Positions 44,834-60,334 of a stretch of 64,000 bases of DNA are shown here, in pieces; the stretch's first letter is position 1, and the number at the start of each line of letters is the position of its first letter. This DNA is from Acanthamoeba lenticulata (Eukaryota > Discosea > Longamoebia > Acanthamoebidae): contig NAVB01000055.1 of assembly GCA_002179805.1 (NCBI GenBank), forward strand, positions 1 through 64,000, read 5' to 3'. Under the pieces are notes generated by a model. That model did not search any database. It saw nothing but the letters and a program-made list of their open reading frames with translations, and was not told the origin of the DNA. Position numbers and translations under genes: made by a program.

Positions 44834-47572
44834 TCACTCATTGGGGCCATCGCCAAGGCGGCTCCTGCCGAGGGCGATGCCCTTGCGCCGGGTTTCCGTG
44901 ACCGCCTGGTTGGTCATCTCCTCCTTGTCCTTGTAGAAGAAGTCGTAGTTGGAGGGCGGTGGCGGCACGACGGGAGCGATGGAGGGGATGGTGATGCCCT
45001 CGAGGTCGAGCATCTTGACCTCGATCTCCGTCTCCACGAGCACCTTGATGTCATCCAAAGTCTCGGGACACTCCATCTTGGCGCCCACCCAGCCGCGCAA
45101 GCCGTCGGTCCAGTTGACAAAGTCGATCGGCGTCTGACTCGTGAACGTGAGCGCCTCTCCGCTCGCCAGCGGCAGCGCAAATGTGAGTGAGACAGCCTCC
45201 TCTTCCTCCGGCTTGAGCTTCCGCTTCTGGAAGACCGGACAATCCATGCCGGCCACCACGCTCTTGAAGTCGCCCAGTTTCACTGCCAGCCCCCCGCCCG
45301 CCATCATCATGAGCATTGGGCCGTGTTTGGTGGGAGAGTCGAGTATATATGTACCGACGTTGGGCAGTTCAGTGGGCTTTTCGGTGGGGCTGCTGATGTT
45401 GGCCCAGCCGAGGTGCTGCATGCTGTCATGCAGCCGTAGGAAGACGTACTGCTGCGCATTCTTGTTGGCCTTTTGCTTTTGGCCGTAGGCCTTGAAGGCG
45501 CACCCCTCGCGCAGGTAGCTCAGCTTCTGGTTCTTGACCAGCTCCGTCATGTTCTTGCGCACTTTGGTCCGGATCTTGTTGAGCGGGTCCGGCTGGTCGC
45601 CGCTGTCGTTGGTGGCGTCCTCGTCCTCGTGCAGTCCCGTCTGCTTCCACGACGCCACCCGGTGGAACATCTCGATCGTCGCCGGGTTCTGCGCCAGCAC
45701 GTCCCCGATCTGCTTCCTCACCGCCGCGATGACCTGTCGCCGAACCCCGGCGTCAGCAATCAAGAGCGAGATAGAAGATGTAATGGCGAGTGGCTTACAT
45801 CACGGAAGTCCATGTAGGAGGCGTTCATGTCGACCCACGTGTGGTCGAGCACCTGGAACGAGATGCAGTACATCTCCTCGAACGCGTGCGGGTGGTCGAA
45901 GAAGATGTTGAAGATGGGCTTCGCCGGGTCTGGCAATGATCAAGGGATTGAAGTGAGGACGCCACATCATTGCCCAACTGGAACGGGAGGGCGGCAGCCG
46001 CACCTTCGGCGCCGATGTGGAGGAGCTCATAGAGCATCTGCGAGAGGTTGATGCCGGCGACGGCGACCGGATATTCGTGGTCTTTTCGCTCGGCCTGGAC
46101 GCTAATGATCCGTCGGAGCTTCTCCGTGTGGAACTCGGCCATGTAGAGCAGGTTGCGCAGGCCCAGCAGGCCCATCCCGCGAAAGTCTGTCGCCGGGTCC
46201 GTTCCCTGTGGTTGTTGTTGTTGTTTGATGTGTGGGGCGATGAGCAACTGCAAATTGATCAAGACCGCATCGTGACGGGTTAGGTGAGGGAGAGGAGGCC
46301 AGGTCCGGACCTGGAAGCCCATGCGCTTCCACTGCTGGGAGACGCGGGTCTCGAGGGTAGTGTCGGGGAAGACGAGGGTCCAGAGCTTGAGGAGGAGCTT
46401 CTCGTGCTCGTCGTTGTTCTTGTCGTAGGCCGTATCGCTGAGCTGCTGAAGCTCCCAGAGCCGGGCGCGCTGATAGAGGTAGAGCTGCTCCTTAAACTCC
46501 TGGTTCTGGATGGTGGTGACCTGCTCCTTGAGGAGCTTGTTGATGCCGAGGTCGTCGAGCAGGTGGAGGAACTGCTTCTTGTGGTCGTCGGACGAGGTCG
46601 AGTTGATGAGCTCGCCCACGAGCGTGAGGGCGGCCAGCTTGACGTTGAGATCCGTGCTGGCCAGCAGCCGCACGAGCACAAAGTAGGGCTTCTTGCCCTC
46701 CTTGGTGGCGTTGGCCCGGATGGCCGCGTCGATGGCTCCGAACCCGTGCTGCGGGCTCTTGACCAGATGCGACACGATCTCGATCGCGCGCCGCGACGCC
46801 GTCAGGTTGGACGACGAGATGAACGGGATTACGTTCTGCAGGAAGGCCTCGTCCAGCTTGTTCCAACCGACGTTGTGATGCATGAGCGCCTCGAGCGTGG
46901 TCAGCGCAAAGCCCAGCACGTTGCCCGTCACCTCTTGCATGCAGGCGATCAACGCCGAGATGCCGTTCTTCTCCAGGAACGCCACCGCAAACTCCTTGTC
47001 CTGATGCCCCGACGGTCGTGTTAATAGCTCGAGTTGAGTTCGTTTTACCCCACGATCCGATCGGCCGACGTTTATTTGTATTTAATTAAAGAGTTGATAT
47101 TAATATTATTATTTATGGGAGGATATTAGGATATTTGGAAGCCGAAGGTGTGCACCTTAAGGCGGCTCTTCATCTGCGTAAGGGCCTTGCGCTTGGCTTC
47201 TGGATCGGCGGCCGTGAGCTTTTCGATAGAATCCCCGGCTACGAGTTCGGGCTTAAGTATAAGACGGACAGGGGTGCCGTCGGGCAACTTGAAGCTCACA
47301 TTCGTCACATTCTGTGCAAGAGTAGTAGAACCATGTGGAACATTTAACAATAAAACACAAATGTGCGGGCAACCTAAGTAGCAGCTGGAGATTTTTACCT
47401 CAGGCTTGATGTAGGTAGAGTTTGTTTCGACGAAGAGGGCATAGTGCGAGGGGGTGTCTGGCGCCTTAAGCTCTTTGCACAGTGCGTCGATGTGTTCCGC
47501 CAAATCAACGTCACGCTTCAACTCATAGTTGGGGATGGTGCCCCCCCAGTCGCACGAGACTGTGACCTTCAT
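44834..47572 (-). CDS. ELMO engulfment and cell motility protein (full-length ELMO1/2/3 type)
   Basis: Start at the ATG at 47572 (MKVTVSCDWGGTIPNYELK), stop at 44834. The N-terminal ubiquitin-like RBD is followed by an armadillo-like region (FLEKNGISALIACMQEVTGN, GFALTTLEALMHHNVGW, LNVKLAALTLVGELINS), the ELMO domain (DFRGMGLLGLRNLLYMAEF, YPVAVAGINLSQMLYELL, FEEMYCISFQVLDHTWVDMN), a helical part and a C-terminal PH domain (LSYLREGCAFKAYG, FVNWTDGLRGWVG, MLDLEGITIPSIAPVVPPPP ending in SNYDFFY). This is the whole ELMO1 architecture, including the Pro-rich tail that binds DOCK SH3 domains. With a DOCK partner it activates Rac for phagocytosis and migration. Intron 46206-46310 is stop-free and a multiple of three. 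Confidence 0.93.
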
Positions 47573-47730
47573 GCTGCTTGTTCTCACTTCCAAAATCGAA
47601 CCCAGGCAGCACCCAAGGAGTCTTTGCCCCTAGAAATGACCAGCAAGAAGTACAATTTCAAACCATTGGCCCAATCGGCGGGAGAGAGAAAAATGGAAAG
47701 AAAAAGGCGATAAAAGAGGCACGCGATAAG
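47573..47730. promoter_or_regulatory. Divergent ELMO/SMG9 region with an upstream ORF
   Basis: 158 bases between divergent start codons. An ATG at 47636 opens a 25-codon reading frame ending at 47713, 17 bases before the SMG9 ATG at 47731. It may be an upstream ORF, or the true N-terminus separated by a one-base error in an A-run. Confidence 0.45.
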
Positions 47731-49673
47731 ATGGATCGAAGAGCAGAGGGCGGACGCGGGCCCTCTCGTTATGGTGGTGCAAACATAGGGGCTAGTAGTG
47801 GTGGGTCCGCGATGGCGGCGGGCGGAGCACGACGGCGAGACGGAGGGTCAACCGAAGACGGCATGGAGGGCGGACGAGGCGGGCGCGGAGGTGGCGGCCG
47901 GCAACTGTACAGACCAGAGGGCATGGGCAGCACCTCATCTCGGCGGGAGCTGTTTGGTGAGAACGATCGTGGAGGGCGAGATCGACGCGGAGGCGGACGC
48001 GGGCGCGGCAACAGGAAAGATTACAAGGTAGCTTCCCCCTCCTCTTGGGGTAGAGCGGGACCACGGACCTGACCCTGCCACCAGCGGGAGGATCCAGACT
48101 ACCAGCGGGCGATGCCCACACCTACCATCCTGGCCAAGAAGGAGCCAGCTGCCATCGACGCCTCCTCGCCCTCAGCAGCCCAGCCTGAAAGTATGCCAGC
48201 AGGAGAGTCAGCGCACTCCCGTGCGCCAGGCCCGACCGCCGAGCGCACGCCAGCCTCGGGCAAGCTTATCAACGAATACTTGGGCTTCTCCTACGACACA
48301 GCCTTCAAGGTACGTACTGCAGTCGTTGCCGTACAGCCGACTTGTTTGGGCGTCTGAACTGTGCGGTTGTCTGGCTGCGACAGCTCCTGTCGGAACAGAA
48401 CGACTTCACTGTGGTCGGCGTACTGGGCAAGCAGGGCGTGGGCAAGTCCACCATCATGTCCGACCTCAGCGGCTTGTTCTCGCGTGACGTATACGTCGCT
48501 TACAACAGCAGCAATCTCTCTTTGCCGCATGTCTTACCAGATAGTCCCTCCTTCAGGACCCAGAGGCGTTGCCGCCGTTCGCTGCCCAGTCGCAGGAGAC
48601 CACCCTGCAGTGCGGTCACGAGACAGTTGGCGTGGACATGTGTGTCAGCCCCGATCGTGTTATCGTCCTCGACACGCAGGTGCGCTCCGAGCACGACGCG
48701 CGCATGAGTGGTCGGCTCGCTGATGTGCGGACGTTGACCGTTTCCATGTGTCCATCTCATGCAGCCTATACTGAGCCCGTCGATCATGTTTCAAATGCTG
48801 GACAACGACTACCCGCTGCCGGCCGAAGTATCGTCCCACGAGAACCTGCAGGAGCTCCAGTCCCTCCAGTTGGCTGTGCTCCTCTTCTCCATCTGCCATG
48901 TGGTGATTGTGGTCCACGACGGCCCGGCCGACGTCGACCTGTGGAAGTTCCTCCGCTCGGTCGAGATGCTCAAGTACCGCATTCCCGACGTCGCCGCCCA
49001 CATGGCCACGCTGCCCGATGACCACACAGAGCAGACCGAGTATTATCCCGACACGGGTATCCTCTCCTCTTCCAGCTTCGTTTCCCGTCCTACATGCAGT
49101 TGTGCCTGACGTGCGGCGTCGCGGCCGCAGTGTTTGTTTTCAACAAGCAACCGGACGAGGCCTTCTCGGAGCCGACGCAGGCGTCGCTACAGCGATCGCT
49201 TCAGCGCTTCTTCGCCCAGTCCAAGTGCAAGGCCAAGAGCACTGGCGAGTCGGATGATGGCCCCACCTATTTCCTTCTACCCGTGAACGAGGAGAGGACC
49301 GACGCTGCGGTACTCCTTCCGTGCGTGAGCTCTTGCCGTCCGCCTGCCGGCCTCACCGCCTTCCTCGTCACCACGACAGGTGCCGCATATCTACGGCGAA
49401 CGCTACACTGTGGCTCTGGAGCGTCTACGATATCACGTGCTGAGTCTGCCCAAACGCAGCTTCTCGCGGCCCCTCTCCGAGCGTGAATGGTGAGCTGCTT
49501 GTACTCGCCATGCGCCCACACAAAGCAACAATGATGGCTGACTGTATCGGGGCGGTTCATGGATCAACAGGCTCAAGAACACTGGCCGCATCTGGGAGCT
49601 CATCAAGAAGTCGCCCTTCATCGCCGACTACAACCGAACACTCAACAAGCTGGGCCTCTACCAGAAGCCCTGA
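47731..49673 (+). CDS. SMG9: Nonsense-mediated decay factor SMG9
   Basis: Start at the ATG at 47731 (MDRRAEGGRGPSRYGG); the N-terminal 100 residues are Gly/Arg-rich and disordered, as in animal SMG9. Then YQRAMPTPTILAKKEP (human TPIILSKP) and the G-domain-like fold: DFTVVGVLGKQGVGKSTIMS (Walker A GKQGVGKS), GVDMCVSPDRVIVLDTQ, PILSPSIMFQMLDNDYPLPA, LAVLLFSICHVVIVVHD, LWKFLRSVEMLKYRIPD, TEYYPD, then VFVFNKQPDEAF. The final exons give RYHVLSLPKRSFSRPLSERE and RIWELIKKSPFIADYNRTL. SMG9 binds nucleotide and, with SMG8, inhibits and controls the UPF1 kinase SMG1. Several introns (for example from 48310). Confidence 0.9.
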
Positions 49674-50151
49674 CCAGCAACTTTTTTTCCTTTTTCTTTT
49701 TTTTTTTCTTTTAAAAGAATGAATAATGAGCACGTCCCTCGACAAGATGATTATGATGTTGACGGTAGGCGTCGAGGCGTCACTCCCCGGCCTTCCTGTG
49801 CGCAATGTTGCGGAGCCGCCGCAAGTGAAGTATGCTGGTGTGGAGGAGAAGTCTGATGACGGTGATGTTCGTTATCAAGGGGAGCGTTGCCGTGACGAGA
49901 AGCGCGGGAAGGGGGGTGATGTAGAAATACAACACAAGCTGGTGGTTTATGTGCACAACATGGAGAGCAACAGAATCGGCGCAGAGCATGACGACGGTGC
50001 AGAGCGGCGGATGAACAATGAGAGAGAGAGAGAGAGAAGGAGAGGAAGAAAGGGAGCAGAAGAAGAATGCAGAGGAACAAACGACAAAAGCGAAGAGGAC
50101 GTTGTGGTTGTGGTGCATAGCAATCGCGGAAGTAGAGTCGCAAATAAGCGA
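49674..50151. other. Convergent 3' intergenic region
   Basis: 478 bases between two facing stop codons (SMG9 and the STE20-like kinase). It includes a GA-dinucleotide run at about 50021-50036 and A/T tracts. No gene seen. Confidence 0.45.
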
Positions 50152-54400
<4,249 letters not shown>

Positions 54401-55017
54401 TGTGGGCAAGTATCACTCGAGAACGCTGCAAAAATAGACAAAAACAAAAATGATCAACAAGATGCGGGGCCAATGATGAGAAATGGAGGATCCTCGGCGG
54501 AGGCTGTAGGCAAGCGAGGAGTACAGAAGGAGAGCCAAAGTGCCGAGCAAGGGCAAAAGGGGAGTTTTGAAACGAAACGAGAGCGCAAGAACAATCCGAC
54601 GGCGACAAAGTAACGCGCCGCTTCGGGGGGAGAAGAGAGGCGCACCTAGAACCCGAGGGCGAAGGACCCTGGGCAAGAAGGAGATGGAAGGGAGAAGGCT
54701 GAAGACACGAAGGAGATGAGGACGGGACGCCTCCAATAAGGTATGAAGAAAATGTCTCAAAGGTCGGCCTCAACAACAGCCGTGCGACCACCGCTGTTGC
54801 CCTTTTTCAACCGGTCACCACGCGCCAATGAGGCCATCCCTCCAAAATCCAACAGTCGACATATTTTGCAAAATCTCCAGGCACACGCGGCTCAGGGGCG
54901 CCGTTGCTCTGCACGACCAAAGGGCGGAGCAAGGCGCGGCCTCGGCGAAGCACACACGGGGTGCTCTCCCCTCGCCGCACGAGCCCTGCCCGGGATGGCA
55001 CTGCGCTTTCGCGCCAC
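54401..55017. promoter_or_regulatory. Intergenic region between two minus-strand genes
   Basis: 617 bases with the promoter of the STE20-like kinase and the 3' UTR of MTG1. Several open frames of 60-140 codons occur but none is protein-like. No repeat or RNA seen. Confidence 0.4.
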
Positions 55018-56509
55018 TCAAGGCACGTCATCCAGAGTAAAGCGGCCAAACTCGCCAGCGTGGAACTTCTTCAGGAGATGACTCGCGGCCAACTCGAGGT
55101 CGCAGGCGCCCTCCGCCCGTTTGGCGCCTGAAGCACACAACATTGGTTGGTGGGCACCAGGCTATTCAAGAATGGCAACGATGGGGACCATACCCATCTT
55201 GAGGGCGATACTTCTTAGCAACTCTTCAATGTCGTCCGTTGGCCCAGGTAGGCTCCACATCTTCACGTAGCTCTCCCAGGCACCGAGCCGATTAAGAGAG
55301 TAGAGCAGGTAGTCTGCAATCACTTGCTTCCCCACGATGGACTCCTTCACTGCCCCTGTCGTATTGATCGCGGATCAGGACCTCCTGCCCGAGGCCGAGC
55401 AGCTTCCCATCAGCGTACCCGTTAGCGCGAGCTTGAGACCCACGTCGACATTCTCTATGTTGGGAATCATCACGCCCGGTGTATCGACCAGGTAGGCCAA
55501 CGGCTTGCTGCTCACCTTGAACCCAGTTAGATCGCGCGTCACGCCTGGCAGCGGCCCCGTCTTGGCGAATTGCGAGCCTGAGGTTATGTAGAGATGCCAC
55601 AAAACACAGGTGAGAGGACGGGATGTGTGAGGCAGGTGACGTCTTCCTCTCAAAGCGACATACCCCGCTTCTGCTTATCGGAATCGGACAGGCCATGCTG
55701 TCGCAGGCTGTTGATAATTGTGGACTTGCCCACGTTGGGAAGCTTCAATCAAACATAGACCAGGCGGGGCGATGAGCAAGCTTGAACCCAACCAAGAGTG
55801 GATGGTGCACGACGAACCCCCATGATCATGAGCGTGAGTGGCTTGTCTGGGTAGCCCGGGCACGAGGTGGAGCCTGCGGCGCCAGCATTCTCCCCTAACC
55901 TGGCTCAGGTCAGCTGTCTATGTGCGAAGCAGTTAGAGCTGAAGAAGACAAGCATACAATCGCAATCGGCGCTGCTTGTAGTGCTCCAGTGCGGTGGGGA
56001 TGAGCAACTGCAGCGCTTTTCCGGTCTTGCCCGTGCTGGCTGCGCTCGTCGTGTAGGAGCGTGAGTCTGCGAATCAACACTGCAGGCAGCAACACGTCGA
56101 AGTACCTGAAGAAGTGCATAAAACTGGGAGGCCGGGGAGACTCTCTTCAAACTTCTTGACGATCCTCTGTCATGATGTAAGGGCTGAGCACGATGATGGG
56201 AGGTTGGAAAAGGGAAAGAGGGGGGGGGGGGCAGCGGCAGCTTACTGGTAGCAGGTTGTGGTTCGTCAAGTCAGCTTTGTGTAGAATAAGGATGCGCGGG
56301 ATGTGTCGTTGAGCGAGCACGCCCTCTAGTGTACTGTTGGCAGCAGAAAACGGGATTCGTGCATCTCGCACCTCAAGTACCACGTCTACACCTCCGCTGC
56401 TCAGGCGTTCTCGCATGAGGCGGGTCGTCTTGGCCATGTGGCCCGGAAACCAGTTCACCGCGCCAGCAAAGCCGAAGCTCGTGCGCGCACTCTTCCATGC
56501 GGTGCCCAT
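55018..56509 (-). CDS. MTG1: Mitochondrial ribosome-associated GTPase MTG1 (circularly permuted)
   Basis: Start at the ATG at 56509 (MGTAWKSARTSFGFAGA), right before the family motif VNWFPGHMAKTTRLMRE. The GTPase motifs come in permuted order, as in MTG1/YlqF: G5/G4 first (LEVRDARIPFSAANSTL, LILHKADLTNHNLLP), then G1 LPNVGKSTIINSLRQHG, G2 GPLPGVTRDLTGFK and G3 YLVDTPGVMIPNIENVDVG. The C-terminal helical part reads VIADYLLYSLNRLGAWESYV, and the last intron joins IALKMG to AKRAEGACDLELAASHLLKK, ending FGRFTLDDVP. MTG1 helps assemble the large mitochondrial ribosomal subunit at the inner membrane. G4 is HKAD rather than NKxD. Confidence 0.9.
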
Positions 56510-56661
56510 CTTGCCGCACCCCTCACTAATCTTGGCAGCGATTTGGGATGAAGAAAAATAAAGTTTTAAACAAAATTCAATAATAAATACTTGCGCGAGC
56601 TGGCGGCCGCCAAGGCCACAGCATTCGCCGGCTTGTCTTGTTTGTGCAGCCCCGTATGAGC

Positions 56662-59600
56662 TCAGATGAGCATGCCGCTGCGGTACCACTTGCGCTTCTC
56701 GTTGGTCGCGGGGGAGCTCTCAGCACTGGTGGCCTCCTTCTCCTCCTGGATCTTTTTGACGATACGCGAGAGCGCCTTCGGGTCGAGATAGTAGTTGGCC
56801 GATGCCTCGTCGTTCAAGCCCAGCAACTGGTTCGTGCTGGCGGTCTTGGCACTCTTTTCAGCCGGCTTCGGGGAGGCACCCTCCTTCAACCCAGCGCGGT
56901 TCTGGTGACAAACGAGAGTGAGCTAGATTTCCCCTGATCGCCTCAGGTGCGTAGCAGGGGTACCCTCTCCCTCTCCTTGGGGTACATGTCCTGGAACTGG
57001 AGGAGGTGCTCCTTGCGGAATGAAGTGGTCAGCAAGCGCAGCTTTTCTGAGCCGTGCGAGCAGAATTCGGCATTGATGACTGCGGTCATCATGAACAGCA
57101 CACGGTTAGTTCTGGTGATGGGCGGGTGGATTGAGGAGAGAGGCGGAAAGACGCACTCTTAGTAAGAAGGAACTCGCGGAAGTAGGCCGACTTGGAGAGG
57201 ATGCCATTCTCAGGCAGCTCGGGCGTGGGCGGCACCACCTCCTGCTTGTAGTTCATGGAGATGCGGTAGTTGGTGGCGTGCTTGTCCCGGTTGGGCTGCA
57301 CCACAGCGTAGGCGTCTGCGAGAGACGGCATGAGTCCCACACTCAGTGCTCGGGGCATCAGGGCTACGTACGGATGAAACCACCGAAGTCGAGCTTAAGC
57401 GGCGCGTTGCCTTCATAGAAGACAATCGTAACGACGTCGTTGCCGATGTGGCGCTTTCGGCCCAGCTGCACGAGTACATTCACTTAGGGCATGTCACACT
57501 AAAAGAACGACCACGACAACACTTGCCTGCTGCGGGTCCGAAGGGCTGGCGTTCAGATAGGGCGCAACGTGGAACATGATGGGGAAGCCCCTGTACTCGG
57601 TGTACCACGAGTGCTTGCAGTCATCTATCATGATTGCCGGTGGTCAGAAGATTGCTTCAGGAAAACATTGTTCGCTCATTTGACGTCAAAAAAGGGAGCC
57701 TTGTTACCCTTGTTGAGACCAGCCTTGTAGGCTTTGGGCTTGTCAAAGGTCTCAATATCGACCTTGGTGGCCAGCAACTCCAAGAACTCTTCAAACGCCG
57801 GGCTCGTTTGGTCTGCGGTAGATGATGGGTGAGCCACATCAACACTGATAACGTAAATGTACGGCACGTACTGTTGGCATAGATCTCGTTCTCGGTCTGG
57901 CCCTCACGAGCGTAGAGGATGCCAAATCGAAGAGGGTTGAAATACTGCACCCCATCAAGATGGTGAGCGACTGCACTGTGCATACAGGATGTGTAAGGGA
58001 AGAACGTACGAGCTTGCTCTCCAACTGCTTGATCTTTTGGTGGCATGATGGATGCCTGAACAGCAGCACAGTGCGAGTTAGCGATGGAAGGTACCTTGAC
58101 GAGAAACATCCACAACGCACCTGATCACCCAGAGATCGCTGAGCTTGAGCGGGATCAGCTGCTTGAGCGCCTTAAGAAGCTGCTGCGACGAGGCAACGGT
58201 TTGATACTTGCCCAGCTTGATGAAGCTCGCAGGAATAGCGAAGCGGTGGTCGCCCTTCGTGGTGCGCACTACGCCCACACCCATGGTCAGTGTAAACGTT
58301 AAAATAAGCGCAGTTGCACACGGGGTCCGTACCCAGAGCGCGATACCAGCAGGTGCCCGGCTGAGGCACCTTCTCGATGGAAATGCACACAGGGCCTTGA
58401 ATACGATCCGTCCCGATGACATTGGTGTGCACTGGAAACAGTTGGGTATTAGAGCCTAGGTTGGCCGGAATCAGGTGATAGGCTGAGGCGATACCGGTGT
58501 TGATGAAGTAGTTGTTGTAGTCAAGGACGGCAAGATGCTCCTTGATACCCAAATAGTTGAGTTCTTCTTCAGGCTTGTGTTCCTCTTCCCACTCCTCACC
58601 TTCGCTGTCGTCCACATTGGGGTCGTCGTTTTCCTTGTCCTCGACTTCAGGAAGATCGTCCTCGTCAATACCCTCTGTGAAGTAGCCCTTGAGCGTCTGA
58701 ATGGCGGTGCACTTGGCCTGTTTTTGTCCCGATAGCGGCAAAAAAAGTCACTACTAGTTAGGCGTGGGCAGTGAAGCAAGCAGTGTGGCATAGTGGTTAT
58801 CCACACATACCGAGCGGGTGTAGCCGAACAGGTTCAGCGATCCAGAACCGGTGGTGGGCTTGGCGTCCACTTCATCAAGCAAGCCAATCGTGTAGACCTT
58901 AGTCTTCCTGTCGCCGGATCCACCAGTGGGCTGCACAACGGAGGAGAGCGCCTGCTTCTTCATTTCCTCGCGCTTGGCCATGGATGAAGTTGTGAGCTCG
59001 TGCAGAGGGTTGCCGTCAAGCAGCAGCTGCAACGAAGCTGCGAGAGCGATGTGGTTAGCAAATGCTGAAGACTCTTCAAGGAGGGGAGCGACTCAACGCA
59101 CCACCGATCGAGAGGAAGGTGCGCCGCCGGTTGCTCTTGCGGCGGGCTACCTTGCGCGCGTGTTGGCTGATGGAAAGCAGCCTCTCGGGAACTGACGTGA
59201 GCCTGTTCTCGCTGGCATCCACAATTCTCTGCGGGAGGGGTAAGGCGCAGTGCCGGCTTAAGCTGGAACTTGTCTTGGGGTGGCTGGTGTACCAAGTGAG
59301 GAAGAGAGGCCAGTTGAATAGGCAGCGTAGTGAGCAAGTTGTTTGCGATCTTGAAGTCCTCGAGATTCTGCGCGACTGGGGTAAGCAGGAACCACAGAAA
59401 GCAAATGGTGCGAGATCCTTCGCACCTGGAGATTTTTGATCGTCTTTGGGATGACTTGAATGTAGTTGTTGGAGAGATTGAGATAAGTGAGCTCCGGAAG
59501 CATGGTAAGTTCGCCCGGAATCTTATCAAGCTTGTTGTTCGAGAAGTCCAGGTGCTGAATAAAGGGGTGGTGCAGGCACAACCTGGCAATATGGACCTGT

Positions 59601-60010
59601 GTTGTCAGCAGGGCACAGCGCCAACACAGGAGGGCCAAGGAAGATAAGAGGTGTTGGTACCGAAGGGGGATCTCTCGAATCATGTTCTGGGCAACTTCCA
59701 AAATCTCCAAGTTGTTTAGCCCATCAAACAGCTCTGAGTCAAGCTCTTCGATTTCGTTTTCGTTAAGGTAAAGCGCGCTGAGATTCTCGAGGTTCGCCAG
59801 CTCGCGAGGAAGAACACGCAGCCTATTCTTGCTCAAATCGAGCTCATGGAGTCGCGTGGCAGTCCACACAGTGGAAGGCACATCGGTGAGGCTGTAGTTG
59901 ACGAGCTTAAGTTCCTTGAGGTAGGTGCGCTTGGCCTGCTGAAGCAACTCCTCGAGACTGAGATCTCGCAAGTGCGATTCGATGGGCTTGTGGGGCTGGG
60001 CTTGCTTCAT
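56662..60010 (-). CDS. Leucine-rich-repeat Rap GTPase-activating protein
   Basis: Starts at the ATG at 60010 ([20 protein letters not shown]). The N-terminal third has about nine LRRs ([78 protein letters not shown]). A linker with an acidic run is followed by a RapGAP domain: [59 protein letters not shown] and [27 protein letters not shown] carries the catalytic 'asparagine thumb' of Rap1GAP, so activity is expected. The C-terminus is Lys/Glu-rich and ends YRSGMLI. Rap controls adhesion and motility in amoebae. An LRR-RapGAP pairing is not known in animals. Many small introns, so joins are approximate. Confidence 0.85.
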
Positions 60011-60334
60011 GCTGCTGGAGTTTTAGTGTCTGAGCCTGCGGCAGAGAGCACAAAAGGGGGCCACTTTTTGTTGGCGCGAGGCCGTCGGTACCCTCGGTGT
60101 GCCGAAACGCGTTGTTGGTGTTTCGTCACGTTAGGCGGCTGTTTTGGCGCCAAAAGGGGAAACGACCACACGAGGAATTTCCTTCGACTTCCAAAATTCT
60201 TGTTTTTTGCACGGTGGCTTCGAACGGGAAAGCAGCCGCTCCCCTCACTCACGCTTGGCCCAAGCGCAAACTTGGGCTTTTCCTTGTGTATTCAACCACA
60301 ACCAACCTCGTGCTCACTCATCCATAAGATAAAG
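60011..60334. promoter_or_regulatory. Divergent promoter region with a perfect E2F-like palindrome
   Basis: 324 bases between the LRR-RapGAP (-) and the acylcarnitine carrier (+). TTTTGGCGCCAAAA at 60142-60155 is a perfect 14-base palindrome containing TTTGGCGC on both strands, the consensus for E2F/DP factors. Confidence 0.5.
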
